A stretch of DNA of 36,457 nt from an uncultured Hyphomicrobiales bacterium (GCA_903897875.1 CAIUDK010000215.1:1-36457), one strand, 5' to 3'; counted from the stretch's first letter, positions 22,723-33,392 are shown. Translations and numbers: made by a program. Notes: generated by a model from the letters alone, not told the origin.

Positions 22723-23247
22723 ATGACCAAAATCTTGAGCTCGCCTCCGCCAAAACCCGCATCCCCGCCGATTCAGCCAGTTCTGGCTGCGTCCACGGGC
22801 CCCTTGCGGCTGCGCTCAGGCGATCCTCTCAGCGGTTGCCCTGTGCATGAGCTTAGAGCCAAGCTTCGTACCTCGGGCCTGCGCCCCACCCGGCAGCGCG
22901 TGGCTTTGGGCTGGCTTTTGTTCGCCCGTGGCAATCGCCATGTGACAGCTGAGCAATTGTTCGATGAGGCCAACAGTTCGCGGGTGCCGATCTCGCTGGC
23001 CACCGTCTACAACACGCTCAATCAGTTCACACAGGCGGGCCTGCTGCGCGAAATCGCGGTCGATGGCGCACGGACCTATTTTGATACCAATATCTCCGAC
23101 CATTTCCATTTTCTGGTCCAAGATTCGAACCAGCTGCTCGATATCCCCGCTGGGGCTATGGATGTGGTGCATATGGCCGAGGTGCCAGAAGGCATGGAGA
23201 TTGAGCGGGTGGAAGTGATCGTCCGGCTTAGGCGCAAACGCCGCTAG
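22723..23247 (+). CDS. irr: Fur-family iron response regulator Irr
   Basis: LRTSGLRPTRQRVALGWLLFARGNRHVTAEQLFDEANSSRVPISLATVYNTLNQFTQAGLLREIAVDGARTYFDTNISDHFHFLVQD; N-terminal GCPVHE heme-regulatory-like motif; divergent from fabA. Confidence 0.9.
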   Translation: MTKILSSPPPKPASPPIQPVLAASTGPLRLRSGDPLSGCPVHELRAKLRTSGLRPTRQRVALGWLLFARGNRHVTAEQLFDEANSSRVPISLATVYNTLNQFTQAGLLREIAVDGARTYFDTNISDHFHFLVQDSNQLLDIPAGAMDVVHMAEVPEGMEIERVEVIVRLRRKRR

Positions 23248-23270
23248 CGGGCGCAGCAAGTACCGCTAGC
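23243..23270. terminator. inverted repeat at the irr stop codon, possible weak terminator between convergent genes
   Basis: GCTAGCGG-N12-CCGCTAGC, 8 bp perfect; no U tract, so function is uncertain. Confidence 0.3.
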
Positions 23271-23290
23271 CGACCAAACAAGCGCCGGCG

Positions 23291-23950
23291 CTAAGGGACA
23301 GTGTCGTTCTCATAGACACCCCAAAGCTTGCCCTGCTGAATAAAGCCGTCATAGCCCTCGCCAAAAATCCGGCACCATGTTCCGTCGCATTTGCGAATAT
23401 TGCCAATCACGCCTGATTGCAGCTGGGCCACCACGGGGGAGGTTTCCGAGTTCTGGGCATAGATTGGAAACGAATCAGTTTTCTTCCAAGGGGCCACGAG
23501 CGCCGTGCGGCGGCCCGACAGCAGAGACTGCAACACCCAGCCCTCAGAGCCCTCCGAATCACGAATTTTGCGCCAGTTGGCAAATTCGGCTGTGACTTCG
23601 ACGGGCAGTCCGGCGCGCTGGAACACCCAAGCGGTGCGATGTTCTTTTGAGGGCCCTTCGCGAAGGTTCACGCGGTCCGATTTCAAGCTCACATAGCGCG
23701 GCATGGGGAGGCCGGTGACAGGGCCGATCTGTTGCTGTTGGGCGCTGGCTGGCGCGCTCTGGGCAAGGCTGAGCACGCAGCACAGAATGCCAAGCAATTG
23801 AAGAGATTTAGAAAGTGTCCATCGATGGCAGCTCCACTGGGAGCGCAGCTTCAAAGCGCCACCCCGCAGAGCCACCTTTGCTGGGCTCGTGTGTCTGAGA
23901 TAGGACGCCACCGAAGCTACCTGATCAAAAGCCCACATAATGTTCAACAC
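23291..23950 (-). CDS. SH3-domain (bacterial SH3-like) exported protein
   Basis: LLGILCCVLSLAQSAPASAQ signal-like segment; YVSLKSDRVNLREGPSKEHRTAWVFQRAGLPVEVTAEFANWRKIRDSEGSEGWVLQSLLSGRR; the true start may lie further downstream. Confidence 0.8.
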   Translation of the reverse strand: MLNIMWAFDQVASVASYLRHTSPAKVALRGGALKLRSQWSCHRWTLSKSLQLLGILCCVLSLAQSAPASAQQQQIGPVTGLPMPRYVSLKSDRVNLREGPSKEHRTAWVFQRAGLPVEVTAEFANWRKIRDSEGSEGWVLQSLLSGRRTALVAPWKKTDSFPIYAQNSETSPVVAQLQSGVIGNIRKCDGTWCRIFGEGYDGFIQQGKLWGVYENDTVP

Positions 23951-24147
23951 TCCGCACCCATTTTACTCTCGCCTTTCTGCCAGCTTTGTCTTTGTCGAGC
24001 CATCTGTTAGGACAGTCAAAGGACAGAAGATCAGCGAAAGGACATACGCGTCCTACCATCTGTCTGCAGGAGAGTTAAGACATGGTGAACACATCATCGT
24101 CTGTTCTCTTTAATTTGAGGAATCGCCAAAGGGCGTAAGGCAGGGCA

Positions 24148-25149
24148 GTGATCATGACACGCAAGAAGCCAGTGGTCGTAGTGACGCGCAAGCTTCCCGA
24201 TGTTGTCGAGACGCGTATGTGCGAATTGTTCGACACACGTCTCAATGTCACCGATCGTCCCATGTCGCAGGCTGAGCTGGCCGAGGCGATGGCGATTGCC
24301 GATGTTCTCGTCCCTACCGTCACCGACCGAATTGATGCGGGGCTAATAGCCCGCGCTGGTGAGCAAATGAAGCTCATCGCCAATTTCGGCAATGGTGTTG
24401 ATAATATTGACGTCACCTCGGCGTTACGCCGCGGCATCACCGTCACCAATACGCCCGGCGTGCTCACCGAAGACACGGCCGATATGACCATGGCCCTGAT
24501 TTTGGCTGTGGCGCGTCGTATTGTTGAGGGCGCACAAACCATTCCCAATGGCACCTATTCTGGCTGGTCACCGACGTGGATGCTGGGCAGCCGCATCACG
24601 GGCAAGCGCTTAGGCATCGTTGGCATGGGCCGCATCGGTCAGGCTTTGGCGCGCCGTGGTCGGGCCTTTGGCCTGTCGATCCATTATCACAACCGCCGCC
24701 GTCTCTCGCCGCAGCTCGAAGAGCAATTGGAGGCGACCTATTGGGAATCGCTGGACCAGATGTTGGCGCGCATGGACATTGTGTCGGTCAACTGCCCCCA
24801 CACGCCTGCCACGTTTCATCTGCTCTCAGCCCGCCGCCTCAAGCAAATGCGGCCCAGCACTTTGCTCGTCAACACAGCGCGCGGCGAAGTGATTGATGAA
24901 AACGCTTTGGTGCGCATGTTGGAAGCTGGTGACTTGGCTGGCGCTGGCCTCGATGTGTTCGAGCACGAGCCCGCGGTTTCGCCCAAGCTCTTGAGGCTGG
25001 CTCAGGCTGGCAAAGTAACGTTGCTGCCTCATATGGGCTCAGCGACGCGCGAGGGCCGCATTGAGATGGGCGAGAAGGTCATAATCAATGTGAAGACCTT
25101 TATGGACGGACATCGCCCTCCCGACCGCGTTTTGCCGGCTATGCTCTAA
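24148..25149 (+). CDS. D-isomer specific 2-hydroxyacid dehydrogenase (glyoxylate/hydroxypyruvate reductase-like)
   Basis: LGIVGMGRIGQALARRGRAFGLSIHYHNRR NAD-binding motif; NTARGEVIDENALVRMLEAGDLAGAGLDVFEHEP; start may be GTG 24148 or ATG 24154. Confidence 0.93.
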   Translation: MIMTRKKPVVVVTRKLPDVVETRMCELFDTRLNVTDRPMSQAELAEAMAIADVLVPTVTDRIDAGLIARAGEQMKLIANFGNGVDNIDVTSALRRGITVTNTPGVLTEDTADMTMALILAVARRIVEGAQTIPNGTYSGWSPTWMLGSRITGKRLGIVGMGRIGQALARRGRAFGLSIHYHNRRRLSPQLEEQLEATYWESLDQMLARMDIVSVNCPHTPATFHLLSARRLKQMRPSTLLVNTARGEVIDENALVRMLEAGDLAGAGLDVFEHEPAVSPKLLRLAQAGKVTLLPHMGSATREGRIEMGEKVIINVKTFMDGHRPPDRVLPAML

Positions 25150-25886
25150 GCTTTCAATACGCGCAAAACCTCATCCAACAGACCGCTTGCGCCCAGCCGG
25201 AAGGTCGTGGGCGCAATCCACTCTGGCCCCATGATCTCATCAGCCAGCGCAAAATAGGGCGCGACATCGGCCAAAGTCTTGAGCCCGCCCGAAGCTTTGA
25301 AACCGACAGGTTTGCCGCTGGCTTTAATGACCTCCAACATCACACGCGCCGCCTCAGGTGTTGCAGACACTTGCGCGCGCCCGGTTGAGGTTTTCAAAAA
25401 ATGCGCGCCCGCTGCAATGGCAAGCTCAGAGGCGCGCGCAATCAGTGACGCACTCTCCAACACGCCCGTCTCCAAAATCACTTTGAGCAAGCGGTTCTGG
25501 GGTAAAAGATCAGCCACCGATCCGATGATGGAGGAATAGAGTGCCTCATCGCCCGCAAGCAAAGCATGTGCGGGAGCCACCAAATCCACTTCCTGCGCGC
25601 CATCGCGCACGGCCTCTAGAGCATCCTGCGTGCAGGTGTTTTCATCATCTGTGCCATGCGGAAAATTGATGACGGTGGCCACACGCACGGGGCTATGTTT
25701 CAAATGCGCATGGGCTTGCGCCACAAATTGCGGCCAGACACAAACAGCCGCCACTGCGCCGAAGGGCGTTTGCGCTTGCGCCATTAAGCGCGCCACATCC
25801 AGATCATCCATGGCATCGCGCAGATCTGTGAGGTCAATCAGCGTGAGCGCACGCTGCGCGAGATCGTGTTGTGGTGAAGCCGACAT
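25146..25886 (-). CDS. deoC: deoxyribose-phosphate aldolase
   Basis: VATVINFPHG, LLKVILETGVL, HFLKTSTGRAQVSATPEAARVM, GFKASGGLKTLAD. Confidence 0.95.
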   Translation of the reverse strand: MSASPQHDLAQRALTLIDLTDLRDAMDDLDVARLMAQAQTPFGAVAAVCVWPQFVAQAHAHLKHSPVRVATVINFPHGTDDENTCTQDALEAVRDGAQEVDLVAPAHALLAGDEALYSSIIGSVADLLPQNRLLKVILETGVLESASLIARASELAIAAGAHFLKTSTGRAQVSATPEAARVMLEVIKASGKPVGFKASGGLKTLADVAPYFALADEIMGPEWIAPTTFRLGASGLLDEVLRVLKA

Positions 25887-26300
25887 TTAATCCGCCAGAT
25901 GATGCGCGCCAAAAGAATGGGGCAGCAGTGAATCAAGCGTATGATGCACTTTGATGCTGACCAGATCAGCACCATAGACTTGAACGGGGCCGTGCGTAAA
26001 TTCACGAATAATTTGCAAGCAATTGCCGCAGGGCAGAACCGGGTGAATACAATCAGCGCAAATCAGAATGTCACGAATTTGTCGCTCACCAGCCGCCACC
26101 ATGGCCGCCACCGCAGAGGCTTCGGCGCATAGGCCAGACCCTGCTGCCGCATTCTCAACATTGCAGCCCGTAAACAGGCGACCCGTGTTGGTGTGGAGTG
26201 CCGCGCCGACGCGAAATTTTGAATAGGGCGCATGGGCATGATCGCGCACCTTTTTGGCGGCGTCGAACAGAGCATCAAGCGGAAGCCGATTTTCAGTCAT
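25887..26300 (-). CDS. cdd: cytidine deaminase
   Basis: YSKFRVGAALHTNTGRLFTGCNVENAAAGSGLCAEASAVAAMVAAGE; HPVLPCGNCLQIIREF; start moved to MTENRLPLD at 26300 because the longer ORF overlaps deoB. Confidence 0.93.
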   Translation of the reverse strand: MTENRLPLDALFDAAKKVRDHAHAPYSKFRVGAALHTNTGRLFTGCNVENAAAGSGLCAEASAVAAMVAAGERQIRDILICADCIHPVLPCGNCLQIIREFTHGPVQVYGADLVSIKVHHTLDSLLPHSFGAHHLAD

Positions 26301-26352
26301 GACCCATTTTGCCACGTGTGACGGCACGCGCCAACATCTACCTGTGGCAACG

Positions 26353-27558
26353 CTACCAAGATTCGCCGCTAGCGCCTTTTGACAGATGCAAATGAGCGGC
26401 AACGCTTTCGCCAATATCGCAAAACGAATGACGATGTCCGATGGTTTTGGCCTGCAAGCTTGGACCGAACGCAAGAATTGGCACAAGTTCACGCGTGTGA
26501 TCCGTGCCGCTCCAGCTGGGATCATTGCCGTGATCGCCCGTGAGAATCACAAGATCATCAGGGCGCAAGTGAGGTTCAAGTTCTGGCAAGCGACGATCAA
26601 AATTTTCTAAGCACCCCGCATAGCCTGCAACATCACGCCGATGTCCGAAGTCGGTATCGAAATCAACAAAATTGGCAAACAACAATCCGCCATCCGGCAG
26701 CGTTTGTGCTTGCGTGAGCAAAGCATCAAACAAAACATTGTTATCAGCCCCTGTGATTTCTGTGCCCGTATTGCGATGGCCAAAAATATCGCCAATTTTT
26801 CCAAGCGTCACAATCGCGCGTTGTTGTGCAGCTGCGCGATCCAGCAAAGTGCCGTGCGGGGGTGGAATGGAAAAATCCTTGCGAAACGGTGTGCGCTGAA
26901 AATTGCCTGCCTCGCCCACAAAGGGGCGCGCGATCACGCGACCAATGCGCAGCGGATCACAAAGCGTGCGTGTGAGCGCACATAAATCGTAGAGACGCTG
27001 GCGACCAAAAACATCTTCATGCGCTGCAATCTGCACAACAGAGTCCACCGACGTATAAACAATCGGTTTGCCTGTGCGCACATGCTCCTCACCAAAGCGT
27101 TCAATAATTTCCAAACCAGCCGAATGACAATTGCCCAAGACGCCGGGCAAATGGCCTTGCGCAATCATCGCCTCAGTCAGTGACTGTGGGAGGGCCGGAA
27201 TCGTGAGTGGAAAATAGCCCCATTCAAAATCAACGGGCGCGCCAGCAATTTCCCAATGGCCCGATGGTGTGTCCTTGCCCTTGGATGTTTCCGCCGCCAC
27301 GCCAAATTGCGCATGGGGATGCGTCGGTTTTTTCCAATCGCGTCCCGCTGCCATATTGAGAACAGCCTCAAGCCCAAGGGCGTTCATGAACGGCACATGC
27401 AGCGGGCCATGACGCAAACCCGAGCGATTGGCTTTGCCTTGCGCGCATGCCTCCACAATATGGCCCAAAGTATTTGCGCCCTCATCACCAAAGACGGCGG
27501 CATCAGGCGCGTGTCCGCAGCCAACCGAATCCATCACCAATAAAAAAGCCCGCGCCAT
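26353..27558 (-). CDS. deoB: phosphopentomutase
   Basis: [69 protein letters not shown]. Confidence 0.96.
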   Translation of the reverse strand: MARAFLLVMDSVGCGHAPDAAVFGDEGANTLGHIVEACAQGKANRSGLRHGPLHVPFMNALGLEAVLNMAAGRDWKKPTHPHAQFGVAAETSKGKDTPSGHWEIAGAPVDFEWGYFPLTIPALPQSLTEAMIAQGHLPGVLGNCHSAGLEIIERFGEEHVRTGKPIVYTSVDSVVQIAAHEDVFGRQRLYDLCALTRTLCDPLRIGRVIARPFVGEAGNFQRTPFRKDFSIPPPHGTLLDRAAAQQRAIVTLGKIGDIFGHRNTGTEITGADNNVLFDALLTQAQTLPDGGLLFANFVDFDTDFGHRRDVAGYAGCLENFDRRLPELEPHLRPDDLVILTGDHGNDPSWSGTDHTRELVPILAFGPSLQAKTIGHRHSFCDIGESVAAHLHLSKGASGESW

Positions 27559-29186
27559 TAAAGCGCCGCTCCCAAAGGGTGAACAGCTTCAATGTTAAAC
27601 GCCGCTGCAAACAAAGCTTGCGTGTAAGCATTTTGGGGTTGCGCAAAAACATCTGCTGCCGGCCCCGCTTCCACCACGCGACCATTGCGCATCACGATCA
27701 AATCGGACGCCAATGCGCGCACCACTTTCAAATCATGGCTGATGAAGAGATAGGCCAATTTGCGACGCTGCTGCAGCTCGCGCAACAGATCGACAATTTG
27801 CGCCTGCACTGACATATCCAGCGCCGAGGTTGGTTCATCCAACACAATGAATTTTGGCTCCAGCGCCATAGCGCGCGCAATCGCGATGCGCTGGCGTTGC
27901 CCACCCGAAAATTCATGCGGATAGCGATCCATGGAAGCTGGGTCCAATCCCGTATCGGCCAAAGCGCGCGCCACAATTTCGCGCCGCGCGCGATAATCGA
28001 GCCCCTTATTTTGAACCAGCAAACCTTCTTCCACAATCTCCGCCACAGACAGACGCGGCGAGAGGGAACCATAAGGATCTTGAAACACAATCTGCATATC
28101 GCGTCGCAACGGGCGCATCTCATTTGTGGTCAGCCCATCAATGCGCCGCCCCAAATAAGCAATCGAACCTTCTGAGCGAATGAGGCGCAAGAGGGCGAGG
28201 CCCAGAGTTGTTTTGCCCGACCCTGATTCACCCACGACACCCAAGGTCTGGCCTTCGCGAAGCGTGAAGGAAATGCCATCCACCGCTTTGATATGGCCGA
28301 TGGTCTTGCGCATAAATCCGCGCTTGATGGGAAACCAAACTTTCACATCATCAGCCTGCACTAAAACTTTTGCGTCCAAGTCGAGTGCCGGCGCTTCGCC
28401 CTTGGGCTCGGCCGCCAAAAGCGCTTGTGTGTAGGGATGTTTTGGCGCGTTGAAGACATCAGACGTGGGACCAAATTCCACAATGCGGCCCTTTTGCATC
28501 ACAGCCACATCATCAGCAATTTTACGCACGATCCCCAAATCATGCGTGATGAACAGCATTGCCATGCCAAGCTTATTTTGCAGCTCTTTGAGCAAGGTTA
28601 GAATTTGCGCTTGCACCGTCACGTCGAGCGCAGTGGTGGGCTCATCAGCGATAAACAAATCCGGCCGATTGGCGAGCGCCATCGCAATCATCACACGCTG
28701 GCGTTGCCCGCCTGACAATTGATGCGGGAACGCATTCAATCTTGCAGCCGGATCAGGAATGCCAACTTCTTCGAGCAATTCGATCACACGCATGCGCCGG
28801 TCTTGCGGTTTGCGCATGCCGTGCAATTCCAAAATCTCGCTGATCTGTTGCTCAATCGAATGCAGCGGATTGAGCGAGGTCATGGGTTCTTGAAACACCA
28901 TAGTGATGTCTTGCCCACGCACAGCGCGCAATTGCGGCTCATTGGCTTTGAGAAGATCTTGGCCTTTGAATAGAATTTCGCCTGACAGTTGCGCTGATGT
29001 CGCGCCCAGCAAACGCACAATCGAGAGCGCAGTCACAGATTTGCCTGAGCCTGATTCGCCCACCAATGCCAGCGTGCGCCCACGCTCCAATTGGAATGAG
29101 ACATTTTCAACAGCCAGCGTTTCGCGCCCAGCCTGATGAAAAGCGATGGAGAGATTGCGAATTTCAAGAAGTGGAGAGTTTGTCAC
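27558..29186 (-). CDS. yejF: ABC transporter ATP-binding protein (duplicated ATPase), YejF-type
   Basis: Two Walker A motifs ([24 protein letters not shown]) and two [16 protein letters not shown] signatures; 4-bp overlap with the permease gene. Confidence 0.92.
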   Translation of the reverse strand: MTNSPLLEIRNLSIAFHQAGRETLAVENVSFQLERGRTLALVGESGSGKSVTALSIVRLLGATSAQLSGEILFKGQDLLKANEPQLRAVRGQDITMVFQEPMTSLNPLHSIEQQISEILELHGMRKPQDRRMRVIELLEEVGIPDPAARLNAFPHQLSGGQRQRVMIAMALANRPDLFIADEPTTALDVTVQAQILTLLKELQNKLGMAMLFITHDLGIVRKIADDVAVMQKGRIVEFGPTSDVFNAPKHPYTQALLAAEPKGEAPALDLDAKVLVQADDVKVWFPIKRGFMRKTIGHIKAVDGISFTLREGQTLGVVGESGSGKTTLGLALLRLIRSEGSIAYLGRRIDGLTTNEMRPLRRDMQIVFQDPYGSLSPRLSVAEIVEEGLLVQNKGLDYRARREIVARALADTGLDPASMDRYPHEFSGGQRQRIAIARAMALEPKFIVLDEPTSALDMSVQAQIVDLLRELQQRRKLAYLFISHDLKVVRALASDLIVMRNGRVVEAGPAADVFAQPQNAYTQALFAAAFNIEAVHPLGAAL

Positions 29187-30364
29187 GAAAAAGCCTTTCG
29201 TGGATCAAAGGCATCGCGCACAGCCTCGCCAACAAAAATCAACAGCGAGAGCATGAGTGCAATCGACACAAAGCCGGTCAGGCCCAACCATGGCGCTTGC
29301 AAATAGGTCTTGCCCTGCAACAGCAATTCACCAAGCGAAGCGGAGCCGGGCGGCAGACCTAGGCCCAGAAAATCGAGCGAGGTGAGTGTCGTGACCGACG
29401 CATTCACCACGAAGGGCAGAAACGTCAATGTTGCCACCATCGCATTGGGCAACACATGTTTGACCATAATTTTCAAATCCGGCAGCCCCAAAGCACGCGC
29501 CGCATTCACATATTCAAAATTGCGCGCCCGCAAAAATTCCGCGCGCACCAGATGCACCAAATGCACCCATGAGAACAGCAGCAAAACGCCCAGCAGCACA
29601 AAAAAGCTCGGCGTGATGATGGAGGACACGATAATCAAAATATAAAGATGGGGCAGCGACGACCAAATCTCGATGAAGCGTTGCGCAATCAAATCAAGCC
29701 AGCCACCGAAATAGCCCTGCACAGCGCCAGCCATAATGCCAATGACAGAGGACACGCTGGCAAGAATTAGTCCGAACAAAATCGAGATGCGAAAGCCATA
29801 GATCAGGCGCGCCAACACATCGCGCCCAGCGTCATCCGTGCCAAGCCAATTATATTCGAGATTGCGACAGCCCGCCTTTGGATCATTGGGAAAGCGTTTT
29901 TCAACAACCACTTTGCATTGCGCTTCACTCAGCATCCATGTGGGCGGCGAGGGCGCAGGTGTTGGCAAATCCAAATTATGCGTATGGAAAGAATAGCGCA
30001 CAGGCGGCCACAGCATCCAACCATGCGCTTCAATTTCATTGGAGATCACCGGGTCGCGATAATCCGTCTCAGCTAGAAAGCCGCCGAATTTTTCTTCCCC
30101 ATAGGTTTTGAACACCGGCACCAAAAGCTCGCCCTTATACCAAGCCAGAATGGGGCGATCATTGGCAATCACTTCGGCAAACAGCGAGGTGACAAAGAGG
30201 GCGAGAAACAACCAGAAGGCTATCCAGCCGCGTTTGTTGGCGCGGAAATTATCCAGCCGGCGTCGATTGACGGGCGTCAATTTCAACCAGCCCTTTTGCG
30301 GCAGAAGTGGCGCCAGTGTGTTGGATGTGGCTGAGAGTTCGCTATTGGCGGTTGGCATCATCAT
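29183..30364 (-). CDS. yejE: ABC transporter permease, YejE-type
   Basis: LGTDDAGRDVLARLIYGFRISILFGLILA; EFLRARNFEYVNAARALGLPDLKIMVKHVLPNA; large periplasmic segment after TM1, as in YejE. Confidence 0.9.
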   Translation of the reverse strand: MMMPTANSELSATSNTLAPLLPQKGWLKLTPVNRRRLDNFRANKRGWIAFWLFLALFVTSLFAEVIANDRPILAWYKGELLVPVFKTYGEEKFGGFLAETDYRDPVISNEIEAHGWMLWPPVRYSFHTHNLDLPTPAPSPPTWMLSEAQCKVVVEKRFPNDPKAGCRNLEYNWLGTDDAGRDVLARLIYGFRISILFGLILASVSSVIGIMAGAVQGYFGGWLDLIAQRFIEIWSSLPHLYILIIVSSIITPSFFVLLGVLLLFSWVHLVHLVRAEFLRARNFEYVNAARALGLPDLKIMVKHVLPNAMVATLTFLPFVVNASVTTLTSLDFLGLGLPPGSASLGELLLQGKTYLQAPWLGLTGFVSIALMLSLLIFVGEAVRDAFDPRKAFS

Positions 30365-31455
30365 ACGTCCCGCGTTTCAAAATCAATGCGCGGATCAATC
30401 CACGTATAGGTGAGATCCGACAGCAGATTGATGACCAGACCGACCAAAGCCAAAATGTAGATATTGGCAAACACAACGGGGTAATCGCGGTTCATCACCG
30501 ATTCATACGTCAGCAGTCCGAGCCCATCGAGCGAAAAAATATTTTCAATCAAGAGGGAGCCCGTAAAAAACGCGCCGATAAAGGCACCTGGAAATCCCGA
30601 GATCACAATCATCATAGCATTGCGAAACACATGGCCATAGAGAACTTGGTTTTCCGTCAGCCCCTTCATGCGCGCCGTCATTACATATTGTTTGCGGATT
30701 TCATCCAAGAAGGAATTCTTGGTGAGAAACGTCGAGGTGGCGAACGAGCCCAACACAAGCGCTGTGACGGGCAGCACCAAATGCCACAAATAATCGAGCA
30801 CTTTTCCAGCCCATGACAATTGCGACCAACCATCGGACGTCAGTCCGCGCGAAGGAAAGATTTGCAAGAATGAGCCACCCGCAAACAAAATCACCAACAG
30901 GACCGCAAACAAAAATCCGGGGATGGCATAGCCCACAATCACAAAGGCAGAGGTCACCACATCAAAGCGCGATCCATCAGACACAGCTTTTTGAATGCCC
31001 AGTGGGATCGAGATGAGATAGGAAATCAACGTCATCCAAAGCCCAAGCGAGATGGAGACGGGCAGTTTTTCGCCAATCAATTTCAGCACGGGCGTATCGC
31101 GAAAATAGCTGCGGCCAAAATCGAAGGTCAGATAATTTTTCAGCATGATCCAGAAACGTTCTGGCGCAGGCTTATCAAAACCAAATTGTTTTTCGAGTTC
31201 GGCAATGAATTTGGGATCGAGCCCTTGCGCACCACGATAGCGTTGATCACCCGATTGCTGTTGGGCCGCCGCACCCATGTCGTTACCGCCGCCGCCGATG
31301 CGCGCAGTGGCACCCTGATCAAGCCCCTGCAATTGCGCAATCACACGCTCGACGGGACCGCCGGGTGCAAATTGCACAATGGCAAAGGAGATCAGCAAAA
31401 TGCCAAACACCGTTGGGATCATCAAGAGCACGCGGCGCGCGATATAGGCGAACAT
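30361..31455 (-). CDS. yejB: ABC transporter permease, YejB-type
   Basis: MFAYIARRVLLMIPTVFGILLISFAIVQFAPGGPVE; KNSFLDEIRKQYVMTARMKGLTENQVLYGHVFRNAM. Confidence 0.92.
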   Translation of the reverse strand: MFAYIARRVLLMIPTVFGILLISFAIVQFAPGGPVERVIAQLQGLDQGATARIGGGGNDMGAAAQQQSGDQRYRGAQGLDPKFIAELEKQFGFDKPAPERFWIMLKNYLTFDFGRSYFRDTPVLKLIGEKLPVSISLGLWMTLISYLISIPLGIQKAVSDGSRFDVVTSAFVIVGYAIPGFLFAVLLVILFAGGSFLQIFPSRGLTSDGWSQLSWAGKVLDYLWHLVLPVTALVLGSFATSTFLTKNSFLDEIRKQYVMTARMKGLTENQVLYGHVFRNAMMIVISGFPGAFIGAFFTGSLLIENIFSLDGLGLLTYESVMNRDYPVVFANIYILALVGLVINLLSDLTYTWIDPRIDFETRDV

Positions 31456-31466
31456 GGGTTCTTTCG

Positions 31467-33392
31467 TTAGCCGTTAATATTGTTTTGCTTGGCCTTGGCC
31501 TCATCCCACCACCAAGTGCCGGGTGCGCCCGTGCCGTATTTTGGCAAAGTCTCGGGGCGCGAAAACGCATCCCAATACGCAATCAAACTTTTATCGCGAT
31601 ACCACATGGGCACCCAATAGCGACCAGCGCGCAGCACGCGGTCGAGTGCGCGACAGGCGATTGCGAGTTCCTCACGCGATTGCGCATGACCAATGCGCTC
31701 AATCAGCGCATCAATGGCAGGATCAGCCACGCCGCCCAAATTGCGCGAACCATGTGTCTTGGCCGCTTCCGAGCCGTAGATGATGCGTAATTCATCGCCC
31801 GGCGTTGTTGAGCCACCCATGGCGAGCGAGACAATATCGAAATCAAAATCCTGCAAGCGACGCACATATTGCGCATCATCCACAAGACGCGTCGTGGCTT
31901 CAATGCCTAGGCGTTTGAGATTGGCTTGGAACGGCTCGGTATGGGGCTGGAGCGCACCACTCGAATCCAAAAACTCCATGCGCAGTGGCGTGCCATCAGG
32001 CAATTTCAATTTGCCATTGTCACGCGTGCAGCCGGCCGTGCGCAACAAATCATCAGCGCGTTTGAGCAGTGCCCGATCAGAGCCAGAGCCATCTGAGCTT
32101 GGCGGCACCCATGGCGTGTTGAACACTTCATCAGGCACGCGACCACGAAACGGTTCGAGCAGCGCCAGTTCTTCAGCACTTGGTGCGCCGTCAGCTTTGC
32201 GATCTGAATTTTCAAAATAGGATGTCAGACGGCGATAGGCCGAATACATAATGTTGCGATTGGTCCATTCAAAATCGAACGCCAAGCCAATCGCTTCACG
32301 AATGCGCGCATCTTTGAATTGCGGACGGCGCAGATTGAAAATCCAACCCTGTGTGCCAACGGGGCTGCCACTAGGCAATTCGAGACGCTTCACGCGGCCC
32401 TCGCGCACGGCTGGAAAATCATAAGCGGTCGACCAGAGGCGCGCGGTGAATTCTTCGTTGAAATTTGTCTGGCCAGATTTGAAGGCTTCAAAACCAATCT
32501 GGCGCTCGCGATAATAATCATAGCGCAAACGATCAAAATTATTGGTGCCCACATTGACGGGAAGTTGTGCGCCCCAATAATTTTTAACGCGTTCAAATTC
32601 CACAAAGCGGCCTTGATCGAAGCGCGCCAATTTATACGGCCCCGATCCCAATGGCGCTTCCAAAGTGGAGGCTTCAAAATCACGTGTTGACCAATAGGCT
32701 TTGGAAAAAATCGGCAGGCCAGCAATGATGAGATGAAGATCACGCGAGCGCTGCGGTGTGAAGCGAACAATCAGCTCATCATCATTGGCAGCCTCAGCAC
32801 CGGCAAATTCTGACAGCAATGCGCGATAGGCAACATGGCCCTTGGCTTTGAGAATGTTGAGTGAGAAGGCAACATCATGAGCGCTAAGGCGCGAGCCATC
32901 GTGGAAGCGCGCCTCAGGGCGCAGTTGAAAACGATAGGTCAGACGGTCGGTGGAAATGCGAACCGAGCGCGCCACCAAACCATACATCGCATTGGGCTCG
33001 TTGGATGAGGATGCCATCAGCGAATCGAATGTCGATTCCATACCAGCGGCACCTGCGCCCTTGGTAACAAAAATATTGAATGTGTCGAAGGTCTGGAAGG
33101 CTTGGTTGCCGGTGGTGTTTTTAATTTGGAGGGAGAGCAGACCACCCTTGGGGGCGTTGGGATTTACATATGAAAAATGGGGAAAGTCGGCGGGCTCATT
33201 CAAAGCGCCAAATGTGGACAGGCCATGTACGGCGACCGCCTCATCTGCTTGGGCCTCGGCGACACCCAATTCCAAGGCATGTGCAGGTGAGTGTCCGTGC
33301 GTGTGGCGGATGTGCGATTGCCGAAATCCGGGCAAAGCGATTGTGGCGAAAGCAGCGGAGCCAAGAAGGGCAAAACGGCGAGTAAGGCGCAT
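31467..33392 (-). CDS. yejA: extracellular solute-binding protein, YejA-type
   Basis: Start reassigned to MRLTRRFALLGSAAFATIALPGF (Tat/Sec-like signal); SBP family 5 motifs (FRLRPEARFHDGSRLSAHDVAFSLNIL; LFDFEWTNRNIMYSAYRRLTSYFENS-like). Confidence 0.9.
   Translation of the reverse strand: MRLTRRFALLGSAAFATIALPGFRQSHIRHTHGHSPAHALELGVAEAQADEAVAVHGLSTFGALNEPADFPHFSYVNPNAPKGGLLSLQIKNTTGNQAFQTFDTFNIFVTKGAGAAGMESTFDSLMASSSNEPNAMYGLVARSVRISTDRLTYRFQLRPEARFHDGSRLSAHDVAFSLNILKAKGHVAYRALLSEFAGAEAANDDELIVRFTPQRSRDLHLIIAGLPIFSKAYWSTRDFEASTLEAPLGSGPYKLARFDQGRFVEFERVKNYWGAQLPVNVGTNNFDRLRYDYYRERQIGFEAFKSGQTNFNEEFTARLWSTAYDFPAVREGRVKRLELPSGSPVGTQGWIFNLRRPQFKDARIREAIGLAFDFEWTNRNIMYSAYRRLTSYFENSDRKADGAPSAEELALLEPFRGRVPDEVFNTPWVPPSSDGSGSDRALLKRADDLLRTAGCTRDNGKLKLPDGTPLRMEFLDSSGALQPHTEPFQANLKRLGIEATTRLVDDAQYVRRLQDFDFDIVSLAMGGSTTPGDELRIIYGSEAAKTHGSRNLGGVADPAIDALIERIGHAQSREELAIACRALDRVLRAGRYWVPMWYRDKSLIAYWDAFSRPETLPKYGTGAPGTWWWDEAKAKQNNING

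Noticed and set aside
22816-23259. 147-aa minus-strand ORF opposite irr
   Set aside because: Antisense to a clear Fur-family gene; no domain support
25887-26525. 212-aa version of cdd
   Set aside because: The first 75 codons overlap deoB antisense-free coding sequence and look non-coding; MTENRLPLD at 26300 is the typical start
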